Shown here in pieces: positions 1-8,154 of a stretch of 64,000 bases of DNA (positions are counted from its first letter, which is position 1; each line of letters starts with the position of its first letter). The notes beneath the pieces were generated by a model. That model saw only the letters and a list, made by a program, of their open reading frames with translations. It did not search any database and was not told the origin of the DNA. The position numbers and the translations under genes are program-made. Origin of the DNA: Streptomyces sp. NBC_01262 (GTDB lineage Bacteria; Actinomycetota; Actinomycetes; Streptomycetales; Streptomycetaceae); assembly GCF_036226365.1 (NCBI RefSeq), contig NZ_CP108462.1:682001-746000 (forward strand). The letters run 5' to 3'.

Positions 1-641
1 CCGGTGACGCGGATGTTGTCGATGAGGGCGGTCAGGGCGTTGGCCGAGTTCCACCAGCCGGTGGTGTCGAACAGGCCGGTGGCGTTGTTGTAGGACTGCA
101 TCAGGGCGGTGGCGGCGGCGGTCGGACGGCTGTAGGCGTTCCAGGTGGTGCGGGCCCAGGCGGTGCAGGCGATCTCGGCCCGGTCGCCGGCCTTGCCGCA
201 GGCTCGCAGCGCTCCGACGCCGAGATTGCCCCAGTCGTCGACGTTGTACATCAGGGTGCGCCAGCCGGTCCGTCCGGCCGGGATGGTGGTGTCGCCGAGC
301 TTGCTGCCCGAGGTCCAGGTGCGGCCGCCGTCGAAGGAGCGGTCGAGCCAGACCTCGTCGGTGGGGCTGCCGTTGGTGATCGAGGCCCAGCCCATCGCGT
401 CGGTGTCGTCGAAGTGCAGCACGATGCTGCGGGAGTAGATGGTGGTGCTCACCGGCTGCCGGTCCTGCGGGGACAGCGCCGGGTCGCGGCCGTCGCAGTA
501 GTTGTTGCACACGCTCGCCTCGGCGGCGGCGACCGCTGTGCCGCCGGTGGCCGGAACGAGGAGGGCGAGGGCGGCAAGGACTGCGAGGGCGGCGATCGTA
601 CCGGCCCCGGTTCTGCGGAGACGTACTGCTGTCGGTGTCAT
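1..641 (-). CDS. GH76 endo-alpha-1,6-mannanase (3' part beyond window)
   Basis: Reading leftwards from an ATG at 641, the frame stays open to the window edge, giving the first 213 residues. A signal peptide is clear: an Arg-rich start, a hydrophobic stretch with [15 protein letters not shown], then a cleavage region near AVAAAEA. The mature part has [13 protein letters not shown], a beta-rich segment with [15 protein letters not shown], and then [20 protein letters not shown] and [20 protein letters not shown], the typical opening of glycoside hydrolase family 76. GH76 enzymes cut the alpha-1,6-mannose backbone of fungal and yeast mannan. The two catalytic aspartates of the family lie further on and are not in view. 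The gene follows the GH27 gene by 38 bp on the same strand, so they are probably co-transcribed and secreted together. Confidence 0.85.
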   Translation of the reverse strand, partial: MTPTAVRLRRTGAGTIAALAVLAALALLVPATGGTAVAAAEASVCNNYCDGRDPALSPQDRQPVSTTIYSRSIVLHFDDTDAMGWASITNGSPTDEVWLDRSFDGGRTWTSGSKLGDTTIPAGRTGWRTLMYNVDDWGNLGVGALRACGKAGDRAEIACTAWARTTWNAYSRPTAAATALMQSYNNATGLFDTTGWWNSANALTALIDNIRVT

Positions 642-679
642 GCCGACTCCATGGGTTTGTGGGGGGGGGATGCGGGAGG

Positions 680-2293
680 TCAGCCCAGGCGCCACTGCTG
701 GTTGGCGTCGCCGTTGCAGGTCCAGAGTTCGAGCGCGATGCCGTTGACGTTGCCGGAGGCCTGGTCGCCGCCGGTGACGTCGAGGCAGAGTCCCGACTGG
801 GCGCTGGTGATGGTGCCGTTGGGGTTGAGGTTCCACTTCTGGTTGGCGCCGCCGCCGCAGGTCCAGAGCTGCACCTTGGTGCCGGCGGTGGTCTGGTTGT
901 TGTAGGCGTCCAGGCACTGGGTGCCGCCGTAGAGCCGCAGTTCACCGGCGGCGGTGATGGTCACGGCCTGGTTGGCGCCGCCGCCGCAGTCCCAGATCTC
1001 GATCTTGGTGCCGGGGGTGGTCTCGTTGTTGTACGCGTCCAGGCAGCGGTTGGAGGAGGCGCCGATCAGCGGGTGGGTGGTGCCGACGCTGGTGCCGCTG
1101 CCGGTGGAGACCCGGTACATCACCGTGCCGTGGGCGGGGACGCTCGCGGAGATGCTGCCGCCGGTGCTGCTGATCACGTGGGACCAGAGGTTGTTCAGCC
1201 GGTAGGAGGAGGCCGCCGGAAGGCCTGCGGCGGTGGCCGAGGTGGTGATGGTCGCGGCGGAGGAGTTCTCGTTGAAGAGCACCACCGAGACGTCGCCGTT
1301 CGCCAGCGGCTTGGTCAGCACATGGAGGCCGCCCGAGGAGGAGATCTCGGTGCCCTGCTTGCCCAGGGAGTCCTGGTCCACGGCGATGACGTCCTTGTTG
1401 CCGTAGAGGGAGAGGGTGGCGGCGGTGGCCTTGCGCAGGTCGGTTCCGGCGATCAGCGGCGCGGCCATCTCGGACCAGAGGCTGAAGTGGGAGCGGTCCT
1501 CGGTCAACGACATGCCGTTGCCGACTTCGAGCATGTCGGGGTCGTTCCAGGCGCCGGGCTTGGCGTACTGGGCGAGCTGGACGTTGGCCTTGTAGATCGA
1601 CACGACAGTGGAGAAGTTGACGTTGATGTCGTCGGTGGTCCGCCAGCTGTTGCCCACCCCCGCGCCCCAGGTCCACACGCTGGCGAGACCCCAGTTGCAC
1701 AGGCTGTAGACGATCGGGCGGCCGGTGTTGGCCAGGGCGTCGCGCATGGCGGTGTAGCGCTGCTGGTCGGGCACGTTCTGGTGATTGCAGTTGTCGTACT
1801 TGAGGTAGTCCACGCCCCAGGAGGCGAAGCTGTTGGCGTCGGTCTGCTCATGGCCGAGGCTGCCGGGGTAGCCGGCGCAGGTGGCGGTCCCGGCGCTCTC
1901 GTAGATGCCGAGCTTGAGTCCCTTGCTGTGGACGTAGGCGGCCGTTCCGCTGATGCCGTTGGGGAACTTGGCCGGGTCGGGCACCAGTTGGCCCGCCGAG
2001 TTGCGAGCCGAGGTCATCCAGCAGTCGTCGATGTTGACGTAGGTGTAGCCGGCGTCCTTGAGTCCGGACGAGACGAGGTAGTCGGCGGTCTGCTCGACCA
2101 GTGTCTCGCTGACGTTGCAGCCGAAGGCGTTCCAGTCGTTCCAGCCCATCGGGGGCGTCCTGGCCAGTCCGTTCTCAAGGGCCTGCGCGGGCGGTGCGGC
2201 GCGCAGCACCAGCAGCGCCGGGGCGAGGACCAGCAGCAGCACCATCGTGAGGACGGCGCTGAGGGGTCTTGTGGAGGGTGACGGGACGATCAT
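680..2293 (-). CDS. Secreted GH27 alpha-galactosidase with C-terminal ricin-type lectin domain
   Basis: About 537 residues. The ATG at 2293 is chosen because an AGGAG lies 7 bases upstream; a longer frame reaches 2338. A signal peptide runs to about PAQA. The GH27 barrel follows: [46 protein letters not shown] and DYLKYDNCN, with the nucleophile at about D167 and the likely acid/base at D222 in RTTDDIN, then [16 protein letters not shown]. After a linker near residue 400 comes a ricin-B/CBM13 trefoil with three repeats of the CLDAYNN...GGGANQ kind. GH27 enzymes release terminal alpha-galactose. Beside GH76 and GH125, the likely role is removing galactose side groups from an alpha-mannan. An operator-like palindrome lies 58 bp upstream of the start. 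Confidence 0.93.
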   Translation of the reverse strand: MIVPSPSTRPLSAVLTMVLLLVLAPALLVLRAAPPAQALENGLARTPPMGWNDWNAFGCNVSETLVEQTADYLVSSGLKDAGYTYVNIDDCWMTSARNSAGQLVPDPAKFPNGISGTAAYVHSKGLKLGIYESAGTATCAGYPGSLGHEQTDANSFASWGVDYLKYDNCNHQNVPDQQRYTAMRDALANTGRPIVYSLCNWGLASVWTWGAGVGNSWRTTDDINVNFSTVVSIYKANVQLAQYAKPGAWNDPDMLEVGNGMSLTEDRSHFSLWSEMAAPLIAGTDLRKATAATLSLYGNKDVIAVDQDSLGKQGTEISSSGGLHVLTKPLANGDVSVVLFNENSSAATITTSATAAGLPAASSYRLNNLWSHVISSTGGSISASVPAHGTVMYRVSTGSGTSVGTTHPLIGASSNRCLDAYNNETTPGTKIEIWDCGGGANQAVTITAAGELRLYGGTQCLDAYNNQTTAGTKVQLWTCGGGANQKWNLNPNGTITSAQSGLCLDVTGGDQASGNVNGIALELWTCNGDANQQWRLG

Positions 2294-2350
2294 GTCGGTG
2301 TCTCCTGTTTCGCCGTGTGGGGCCGGCCAGGACAACATGTCCAGACCTCT

Positions 2351-2362
2351 GGAAACGTATCC
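2351..2362. promoter_or_regulatory. LacI-type operator upstream of the GH27-GH76 operon
   Basis: GGAAACGTATCC, which reads GGATACGTTTCC on the other strand. The same near-palindrome occurs at 3534, 6737 and 6804. It sits 58 bp upstream of the GH27 start, where a repressor would block transcription. Assigning it to the LacI protein at 2451-3482 is inferred from recurrence and position. Confidence 0.7.
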
Positions 2363-2398
2363 ACCGAGAAGGTGCCATCACCCCCGCTCGCGCGTCAA

Positions 2399-2410
2399 TG
2401 GTCTGGACCA
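2399..2410. promoter_or_regulatory. DasR-like (dre) site
   Basis: TGGTCTGGACCA differs at one central base from the dre core TGGTCTAGACCA known for DasR, the GntR-family regulator of aminosugar use in Streptomyces. It lies between the lacI stop and the GH27 start. A weaker copy, AGGTCTGGACAT, is on the minus strand at 2338-2349. Binding by DasR is inferred from the motif alone. Confidence 0.45.
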
Positions 2411-2450
2411 TAATCGTCGCCGATGCGAACTGCCGTTGCCGGCCGGACCG

Positions 2451-3482
2451 TTACCGAGGGCGCAGCTCTCCGGTACCCCGGGCGATGAGCCGGACGGGCA
2501 GCACGGTCCGGCGGGAGGGGGAGCCCTCGCCGTTGATGCGGTCGATGAGCAGATGGGCGGCGTGGCGGCCGAGCTCCTCGGTGTCGGAGGTCACCACCGT
2601 GACCGGGGTCGGGAGCATGTCGGCCAGCTTGAAGTCGTCGAAGCCCACCACCGCCACGGGCTGCCCCAGTCGCTGGCTCGCCCGCAGGACGCCCTCGGTG
2701 AGGAAGCCCGTGGTCGAGAAGATCGCCGTCGGCGGCTCCGCCGAGGTCAGCAGGGCGTGGGTGGCGGCGCAGGCGTCGTCCGTGGTGCCGCGCCGCAGGG
2801 TGACGACCAGGTCCTCGTCGGCGGGGATGCCGCTGCGCCGCAGGGCCTTGCGGTAGCCGCGCAGTCTGCGGCCGGTGGTGTAGTACGAGGGCGCGACGAG
2901 GATCGCGATCCGGCGGTGGCCGTGGTCGATGAGGTGCTGGGTCGCCGCCGCTCCCCCGCCCTCGTTGTCGACCAGGACGACATCGGCCTCGGCGCCGGTG
3001 GCGGGCCGGTCGACGAAGACGATGGGGACGTGGTCGTGGGCGTTGATCTCGTTGAGAAAGGCGTGGTCCCCCTGGTCGGGCACGATGATGAGCCCGGCCA
3101 CCCGCCGTCCGATGAGCTCGCCCACCGCACGGCGCTCGACCTCCGGGTCCTCGTCGGCGGTGCTGAGGAGCACCGCGTACCCGGCCCGGTTCGCCACGTC
3201 GACGGCGGCCTTCGCCAGGGACGCGTAGAAGGGGTTGGTCAGGTCGCCGAGCAGCAGACCGACGGTCATGGAGTTCTGCCCGGGGCGCAGCGATCGCGCG
3301 ATCTCGTTGCGCTGGTACCCGATGGCGGTGATGGCGGCGTTGACCCGCTCGGCCGTCTCCTCGCGGACCGTTCCGATGCCGTTGACGACGCGCGACACGG
3401 TGACTACGGCGACTCCGGCCCGTTCTGCGACATCGCGCATCGTCGGCCTGGTGTTCTGGCGCTGCGGGGGACGACTGCTCAC
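2451..3482 (-). CDS. LacI-family transcriptional repressor of the mannan locus
   Basis: 343 residues, the usual LacI length. The N-terminal helix-turn-helix is TMRDVAERAGVAVVTVSRVV, followed by a hinge helix near NEIARSLRPG and a periplasmic-binding-protein-like sensor domain (TVGLLLGDLTNPFYASL to the C-terminus) that binds a sugar effector. It lies between the binding-protein gene and GH27 on the same strand. An operator-like palindrome at 3534-3545, just upstream of its start, suggests autoregulation, and copies upstream of GH27 and in the transporter/GH125 divergent region suggest it controls the whole locus. The inducer is probably a mannose or galactose oligosaccharide (inference). Confidence 0.93.
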   Translation of the reverse strand: MSSRPPQRQNTRPTMRDVAERAGVAVVTVSRVVNGIGTVREETAERVNAAITAIGYQRNEIARSLRPGQNSMTVGLLLGDLTNPFYASLAKAAVDVANRAGYAVLLSTADEDPEVERRAVGELIGRRVAGLIIVPDQGDHAFLNEINAHDHVPIVFVDRPATGAEADVVLVDNEGGGAAATQHLIDHGHRRIAILVAPSYYTTGRRLRGYRKALRRSGIPADEDLVVTLRRGTTDDACAATHALLTSAEPPTAIFSTTGFLTEGVLRASQRLGQPVAVVGFDDFKLADMLPTPVTVVTSDTEELGRHAAHLLIDRINGEGSPSRRTVLPVRLIARGTGELRPR

Positions 3483-3533
3483 GTGGGGCGGAGACCAACT
3501 TTCATCGCCGGGGCGGCCGGGTGATCGCCCTCA

Positions 3534-3545
3534 GGATACGTTTCC
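3534..3545. promoter_or_regulatory. LacI-type operator upstream of lacI
   Basis: GGATACGTTTCC, identical to the reverse complement of the site at 2351. It lies 52 bp upstream of the repressor start and just after the stop codon of the binding-protein gene, as expected for autoregulation. Confidence 0.7.
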
Positions 3546-3554
3546 GGGTCCGGC

Positions 3555-4850
3555 CTAGCCGTTGCTCTTGATCACGTCATTGATCTTGTCGGTCATGGTC
3601 TGCAGATCGGACAGCGGCTTCTTGCCCTGGAGTATGTCCGGCCAGTACGCGGTGATCAGGTCGTTGGACTGGCTCGCCCACTGGGTGGTGAAGCGCACCC
3701 CCATGGTCAGCGGGGCGTCCAGGTCCGCCTTGACGGTGGACGCCACGGTCGTCAGCCCGGCCTTGCCCAGGGCGTCGAAGTACGCGTCCTGGGCGGCGGT
3801 GTAGGCCGGGACGGCCACCGGCGAGTCGGGGAGCACCTTGGTCCACACGGTGGAGTCGAGGTACTTCAGGACCTTGAAGGTGGCGTCCGCGTTCTGGGTG
3901 TACGACGGGGTGCAGATGCCCACCGCGTCGTACAGGGTGGCCGCCTTGCCGACCTGGGGCAGGGGCGCGAAGCCGTACTTGATCTTCGGCTTGTCGGTGA
4001 GGAATCCGGCCGCCAGCCACTGGCCGCTCCACAGCATCGGGATCTGCCCCGCCGCGAACAGCGACTGCTGATTGGAGATGTCGTAGCCGGGAGGCGCCAC
4101 GGCACCGCTCTTGATGCCCGCCACGAGTTTGCCGACGCCCTCGGTGTAGGTCGCGTCGGCGGTCACCTCGGTGGGCTGGTTGACGCTGTCGGCGAAGGGC
4201 GCGCCGCCGGCGGACAGGGAGTAGAGGCTGAGGCTGAAGGGCGCGTCCAGGCCGGTCATGGCGTCGGCGACCAGGCCGTACTTGGCGCCCTTCTTGTGCA
4301 GCTTGTCGGCGGCCGCGTACATCTCGTCCCAGGTCCATCCGGCGGCCGGCACGGGTATTCCGGCGGCCTTGAAGGCGTCGATGTCGTACCAGATGCCGTA
4401 GGTGTTCATCAGGGAGGGGACGCCGCCGATCTTTCCGTCGGCGGTCTTCCAGTTCTTCATGGCGGTGGGGACGAAGCTGCCGGTGGTGAAGTCGGCGGAA
4501 CCGGACAGCTTTTCGGACCAGTCGGTGAGCAGGCCCTGGCCGGTGTACTGCAGTTCGGTGTCGTTGCCGCACCAGAACAGGTCGGGCAGCTTCTTGGCCT
4601 GGGTGAGGGAGGCGAGTTTGTCCCCGTAGTTGCCGTTGGGGGTGTCGATGCGCTTGACCGTGATGCCGGGGTCGTGGAAACCGGCCAGGGCCTTGTCGAT
4701 GAGCTGGTTGGTCGCGTTGGACTCCCAGGTCATCACGGTGACCGTGGTCTTCCCGCCGGCCTCCTTCCCCGAGGAGCCGCCGCAGGCGGACGTGGCCAGC
4801 AGTCCGCCTGCCACCAGCAGCGCTCCGGCTGCGTGCAGTGTTCGTTTCAA
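3555..4850 (-). CDS. Sugar ABC transporter substrate-binding lipoprotein
   Basis: 431 residues. Translation probably starts at a TTG at 4850, preceded by GGAGG. The N-terminus is a lipoprotein signal, with a hydrophobic run LVAGGLLA and a lipobox-like LATSACGG whose Cys would be lipidated. The rest is a family 1 extracellular solute-binding protein: VTVMTWESNATNQLIDKALAG, then KLPDLFWCGNDTELQYTGQG and MLWSGQWLAAGFL. It would capture oligosaccharides outside the membrane and pass them to the two permeases encoded just upstream. No ATPase is encoded here; Streptomyces sugar importers of this class commonly share the MsiK ATPase encoded elsewhere (established for the family, inferred here). The substrate is probably alpha-manno- or galactomanno-oligosaccharides, judged from the neighbours. 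Confidence 0.93.
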   Translation of the reverse strand: MKRTLHAAGALLVAGGLLATSACGGSSGKEAGGKTTVTVMTWESNATNQLIDKALAGFHDPGITVKRIDTPNGNYGDKLASLTQAKKLPDLFWCGNDTELQYTGQGLLTDWSEKLSGSADFTTGSFVPTAMKNWKTADGKIGGVPSLMNTYGIWYDIDAFKAAGIPVPAAGWTWDEMYAAADKLHKKGAKYGLVADAMTGLDAPFSLSLYSLSAGGAPFADSVNQPTEVTADATYTEGVGKLVAGIKSGAVAPPGYDISNQQSLFAAGQIPMLWSGQWLAAGFLTDKPKIKYGFAPLPQVGKAATLYDAVGICTPSYTQNADATFKVLKYLDSTVWTKVLPDSPVAVPAYTAAQDAYFDALGKAGLTTVASTVKADLDAPLTMGVRFTTQWASQSNDLITAYWPDILQGKKPLSDLQTMTDKINDVIKSNG

Positions 4851-4901
4851 CGTGGCCTCCTGGTGTGTGGTTTGGGCCGGCCGGCCGTGGTGCGGTGCGG
4901 G

Positions 4902-5792
4902 TCAGCGCTGGTTGACGGTGCCCAGGGCGCTCAGGCCCTGGATGAAGTAGCGCTGAGCCACGAAGAACACGGCCAGTGGCGGGAGCATGTAGAGCAGGTT
5001 CGCGGCCATGTAGAGGTTCCAGTCCGGCGTCTGGCCGGCGAACTGGGAGACGAAGGAGGCCATGCCGACGCTCAGTGGCCACTTCTCCGACGAGTACAGG
5101 TAGATGAGCGGGTTGAGGTAGTCGTTCCAGGACAGCTGGAAGGCCAGGATGGCCATGGTGATCCAGGCCGGCCGGGTGATGGGGAGCATGACGCTGAAGA
5201 AGATCCGGACGTGTCCGGCGCCGTCCACCTTGGCGGCCTCGTCGATGGAGTAGGGCACCGACAGGAAGTACTGGCGGGCGAGGAAGATGAACAGCGGATT
5301 GCCGCCCAGCCAGGCCGGCACGATCAGCGGCAGCCATGTGTCGTACCAGCCGATGTCCTTGAAGAGCTGGAACAGCGGGATGATGCCGACCACCGGGGGC
5401 AGCATCATGGAGCCGACGAAGACGTAGAACCAGAGCCTGCGGCCCGGGAAGCGGAGCCGGGCCAGGGCGTATCCGGCCATCATCGAGGTCATGACGCCGC
5501 CGGTCACCGACAGACCGGTGATGACGAGGGAGTTCAGCAGCAGGCGGGGGAAGTGGATCGCCTTCGGCCCGTCGATGAAGTTCTCGAAGTGGAACTCGTC
5601 GGGCAGCAGCCGGGGCGGGACCTGGAAGACCGCCGAGTGGCCCTTCAGGGCGATGGTGAGCATCCACAGGATGGGCAGGACCATCACCGAGGAGATCAGC
5701 AGCGCGACGGTGTACCAGGAGGCGGTCCGTACGGCCTTGCGGGGCGGCAGGGGCGGCCGGGGCGCGCTCGGGACGTCAGGAGACGTGGTCAC
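4902..5792 (-). CDS. Sugar ABC transporter permease (MalG type)
   Basis: 296 residues with about six membrane helices. The first is VALLISSVMVLPILWMLTIA. The ABC permease EAA loop is EAAKVDGAGHVRIFFSVMLP, which contacts the ATPase. A GTG start at 5792 overlaps the end of the MalF-type gene by 17 bp, so the two are translationally coupled. The protein belongs to the carbohydrate uptake CUT1 family. It would form a heterodimer with the upstream permease and import the sugar delivered by the lipoprotein encoded downstream. Confidence 0.93.
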   Translation of the reverse strand: MTTSPDVPSAPRPPLPPRKAVRTASWYTVALLISSVMVLPILWMLTIALKGHSAVFQVPPRLLPDEFHFENFIDGPKAIHFPRLLLNSLVITGLSVTGGVMTSMMAGYALARLRFPGRRLWFYVFVGSMMLPPVVGIIPLFQLFKDIGWYDTWLPLIVPAWLGGNPLFIFLARQYFLSVPYSIDEAAKVDGAGHVRIFFSVMLPITRPAWITMAILAFQLSWNDYLNPLIYLYSSEKWPLSVGMASFVSQFAGQTPDWNLYMAANLLYMLPPLAVFFVAQRYFIQGLSALGTVNQR

Positions 5793-6714
5793 TGTAGGTC
5801 CAAACCGAGGAGAAGCGGGCGGTGGCGGCGATCACGACGACGATGACCAGGAAGAGCACCCACACCTGGGCGGAGGCGTAGCCGAAGTCGGCGACCCGGC
5901 CGAGCGTGGGGAAGCCGTTGTTGTAGATCGACAGCATCAGGACCCTGGTGCTGAACCCGGGTCCGCCCAGCCCGTCCGGCGAGAGGATCTTCGGCTGGTT
6001 GAAGGTCTGCAGGGCGGTCACCAGTTGCAGCACGACCTGGAGCACCATGATCGGGCTGATCAGCGGCAGGGTGATCCGGAAGAACATGGTCCGGGAGCCG
6101 GCGCCGTCGATGCGGGCGGCTTCGTAGAGCTCGGTGGGCACCGCCTGGAGCGCGGCGAGGAAGATGATCATCGTGGAGCCGACGCTCCACAGCATGACGA
6201 TCACGATCGACGGCATCGCCGATCCCTCGCCGGACAGCCACTCGCTGGTCGGGAGGTGAAGCCAGGTCAGCACCTGGTTGGCCAGGCCGACCTGCGGGTT
6301 GAAGACGAACTTCCACAGCGTGATGGTGGCGACCACCGGCAGCACCACTGGCAGGTAGACCAGGGTGCGCAGGACGCGGACGCCCCGCATGCGCCGGTTG
6401 CAGAACACCGCCAGCGCCAGTCCGATGGCCAGCGACAGCGGTACGTACAGGACGACCAGCAGCAGGGTGGCGCGCACCGAGGGCCAGAACGACGGGTCGG
6501 TGGTGAACATCCTGCGGAAGTTGCCGAGGCCGACGAAGACCGGGGCGGTCAGGCCGTTGTACCGGGTCAGCGCGAAGTAGGCCGAGCGGATCAGCGGGTA
6601 GACGACGAAGACCGTGAAGCCGATGAGCGCCGGCGCCATGAACGCGTACGCGGCCCGGGTGTCCGACGTGAGCTTGTCCCGCCGGCGCAGCCGGGGGTCC
6701 GGGGTTGCTGTCAC
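5776..6714 (-). CDS. Sugar ABC transporter permease (MalF type)
   Basis: 312 residues, starting at a GTG preceded by GGAG. Helices begin at AFMAPALIGFTVFVVYPLIR, and the EAA loop is YEAARIDGAGSRTMFFRITL. It is a CUT1-family partner of the MalG-type permease and the first gene of the leftward operon permease-permease-binding protein-lacI-GH27-GH76. Its start is 23 bp from an operator-like palindrome at 6737-6748, in a region shared with the divergent GH125 gene. Confidence 0.93.
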   Translation of the reverse strand: MTATPDPRLRRRDKLTSDTRAAYAFMAPALIGFTVFVVYPLIRSAYFALTRYNGLTAPVFVGLGNFRRMFTTDPSFWPSVRATLLLVVLYVPLSLAIGLALAVFCNRRMRGVRVLRTLVYLPVVLPVVATITLWKFVFNPQVGLANQVLTWLHLPTSEWLSGEGSAMPSIVIVMLWSVGSTMIIFLAALQAVPTELYEAARIDGAGSRTMFFRITLPLISPIMVLQVVLQLVTALQTFNQPKILSPDGLGGPGFSTRVLMLSIYNNGFPTLGRVADFGYASAQVWVLFLVIVVVIAATARFSSVWTYSDHVS

Positions 6715-6736
6715 TGGTGGTCTCCAGCTCCCTCAA

Positions 6737-6748
6737 GGTAACGTTTCC
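6737..6748. promoter_or_regulatory. LacI-type operator upstream of the sugar permease operon
   Basis: GGTAACGTTTCC in the divergent region between the permease operon (start 6714) and GH125 (start about 6802). It is identical to the site at 6804 and matches those at 2351 and 3534 at 10 of 12 positions. Confidence 0.72.
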
Positions 6749-6801
6749 ATTCCCTGTTGATCACACGGTGGCGTACGTCACAGAGGGAGTCAAGAGGCGC
6801 G

Positions 6802-8154
6802 ATGGTAACGTTTCCCGGATCAACTTCCGGAACAGTGTGGGCGGTTCCGGACTCGCTGAGGACGCTCGGACGGCGGCTGGCCGCCGAGCTGCGGGGCAGC
6901 CCGGCGGCGGACATCGTCGAGAGCTGCCTGACCAACACCTGGACCACCTCGATGAGTTGGGGCACCGAGCCGTCAGCGGCCCCGGAGGTCTTCGTCAGGA
7001 CCGGGGACATCCCGGCGATGTGGCTGCGCGACAGCACGGCCCAGGTCCGCCCCTACCTCGCCGTGGCCGCGGATCCGCAGGTCGGCGACGTCCTGGCCGG
7101 TGTGTCGCGCCGCCAGATCCGCTGCGTCCTGCTGGACCCGTACGCCAACGCCTTCAACGACGGACCCACCGGCGCGCACGGCGAGCCCGGCGACCGGCCC
7201 ACCCCCGGGGAGTGGGTGTGGGAGCGCAAGTACGAACTCGACTCCCTCTGCGCGCCGCTGCAGTTGGCGTACGCGATCCGGCGGGCGACCGGCCGCGAGG
7301 ACCACCTCGACGAGGCCTTTCACCGGGCCGCCCGGACGATCGTCCGGCTGTGGCGGACGGAGCAGCACCACGCCCGGTCGCCCTACCGGTTCATCCGGCC
7401 GTCCGGCCCCTTCGCCGGCGACAGCCTCCCCCACGACGGCCGCGGCGCCCGGGTCGGCCGGACCGGAATGACGTGGTCGGGCTTCCGGCCGAGCGATGAC
7501 GCATGCGAACACGGCTACCTGGTCCCGGCCAACGCGCTGGCGTCGGCGACCCTGCACGGGCTGGCCGAACTGGCCTCGTCCGCCCTCCACGACCCCGAAC
7601 TCGCCCACGAGTCCTCGACGCTGGCCGACGAGATCGACGCCGGAATCCTGGCGCACGCGGTGGTCGACGCCGGCGGCGCGTCCGTACTGGCCTACGAGGT
7701 GGACGGCCTCGGGGCGGCGCTGCTCGGCGACGACGCCAACCTCCCCAGTCTGCTCAGCCTCCCCCTGAGCGGCTGGTGCACACCCCAGGACCCGCTGTAC
7801 CAGGCCACCCGCCGCCTGGTGCTCTCCACCGCCAACCCCTCCTTCTTCGGCGGCGGTTACGCGTCCGGCGTCGGCAGTACGCACACACCCGACGGTCACG
7901 TCTGGCCGCTGGCGATCGCCACCGCCGGCCTGACCGGCGACCGGACCGCCGCGGCGCAGGCCCTGGAGACCCTGGCTGCCACGACGGCCGGCACCGGCCT
8001 GATGCACGAGAGCTTCCATGCCGACGACCCCGCCCGGTACACCCGGGACTGGTTCGGCTGGGCCAACGCCATGTTCTGCGAACTCGCCCTCGATTTGTGC
8101 GGGAGCGGCGTACGGCACCTGTTCCCCGTACACCCGCGGACGGCTACGGCGTGA
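6802..8154 (+). CDS. GH125 exo-alpha-1,6-mannosidase
   Basis: About 450 residues from the ATG at 6802. A longer frame and a GTG at 6835 are possible; the ATG has AAGAGG a few bases upstream. Family signatures are RTGDIPAMWLRDSTAQVRPY near the N-terminus, AYAIRRATG, TGMTWSGFRPSDD and STHTPDGHVWPLAIATAGL. GH125 enzymes are metal-independent exo-alpha-1,6-mannosidases that trim mannan oligosaccharides. There is no signal peptide, so it probably works in the cytoplasm on products released outside by GH76 and imported by the ABC system. An operator palindrome overlaps the start codon. The gene end overlaps the convergent GH28-like gene by 11 bp. Confidence 0.9.
   Translation: MVTFPGSTSGTVWAVPDSLRTLGRRLAAELRGSPAADIVESCLTNTWTTSMSWGTEPSAAPEVFVRTGDIPAMWLRDSTAQVRPYLAVAADPQVGDVLAGVSRRQIRCVLLDPYANAFNDGPTGAHGEPGDRPTPGEWVWERKYELDSLCAPLQLAYAIRRATGREDHLDEAFHRAARTIVRLWRTEQHHARSPYRFIRPSGPFAGDSLPHDGRGARVGRTGMTWSGFRPSDDACEHGYLVPANALASATLHGLAELASSALHDPELAHESSTLADEIDAGILAHAVVDAGGASVLAYEVDGLGAALLGDDANLPSLLSLPLSGWCTPQDPLYQATRRLVLSTANPSFFGGGYASGVGSTHTPDGHVWPLAIATAGLTGDRTAAAQALETLAATTAGTGLMHESFHADDPARYTRDWFGWANAMFCELALDLCGSGVRHLFPVHPRTATA
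6804..6815. promoter_or_regulatory. LacI-type operator overlapping the GH125 start codon
   Basis: GGTAACGTTTCC begins on the G of the ATG at 6802-6804, so a bound repressor would cover the translation start region. Its centre lies 67 bp from that of the identical copy at 6737. Confidence 0.68.

Noticed and set aside
635..2281. Long plus-strand frame opposite the GH27 gene (548 codons)
   Set aside because: Gly/Val/Ala-rich composition typical of an antisense shadow in high-GC DNA; the minus strand encodes a clear GH27 enzyme.
2115..3524. Long plus-strand frame opposite the first lacI gene
   Set aside because: Shadow of the LacI coding region with no recognisable domain or ribosome binding site.
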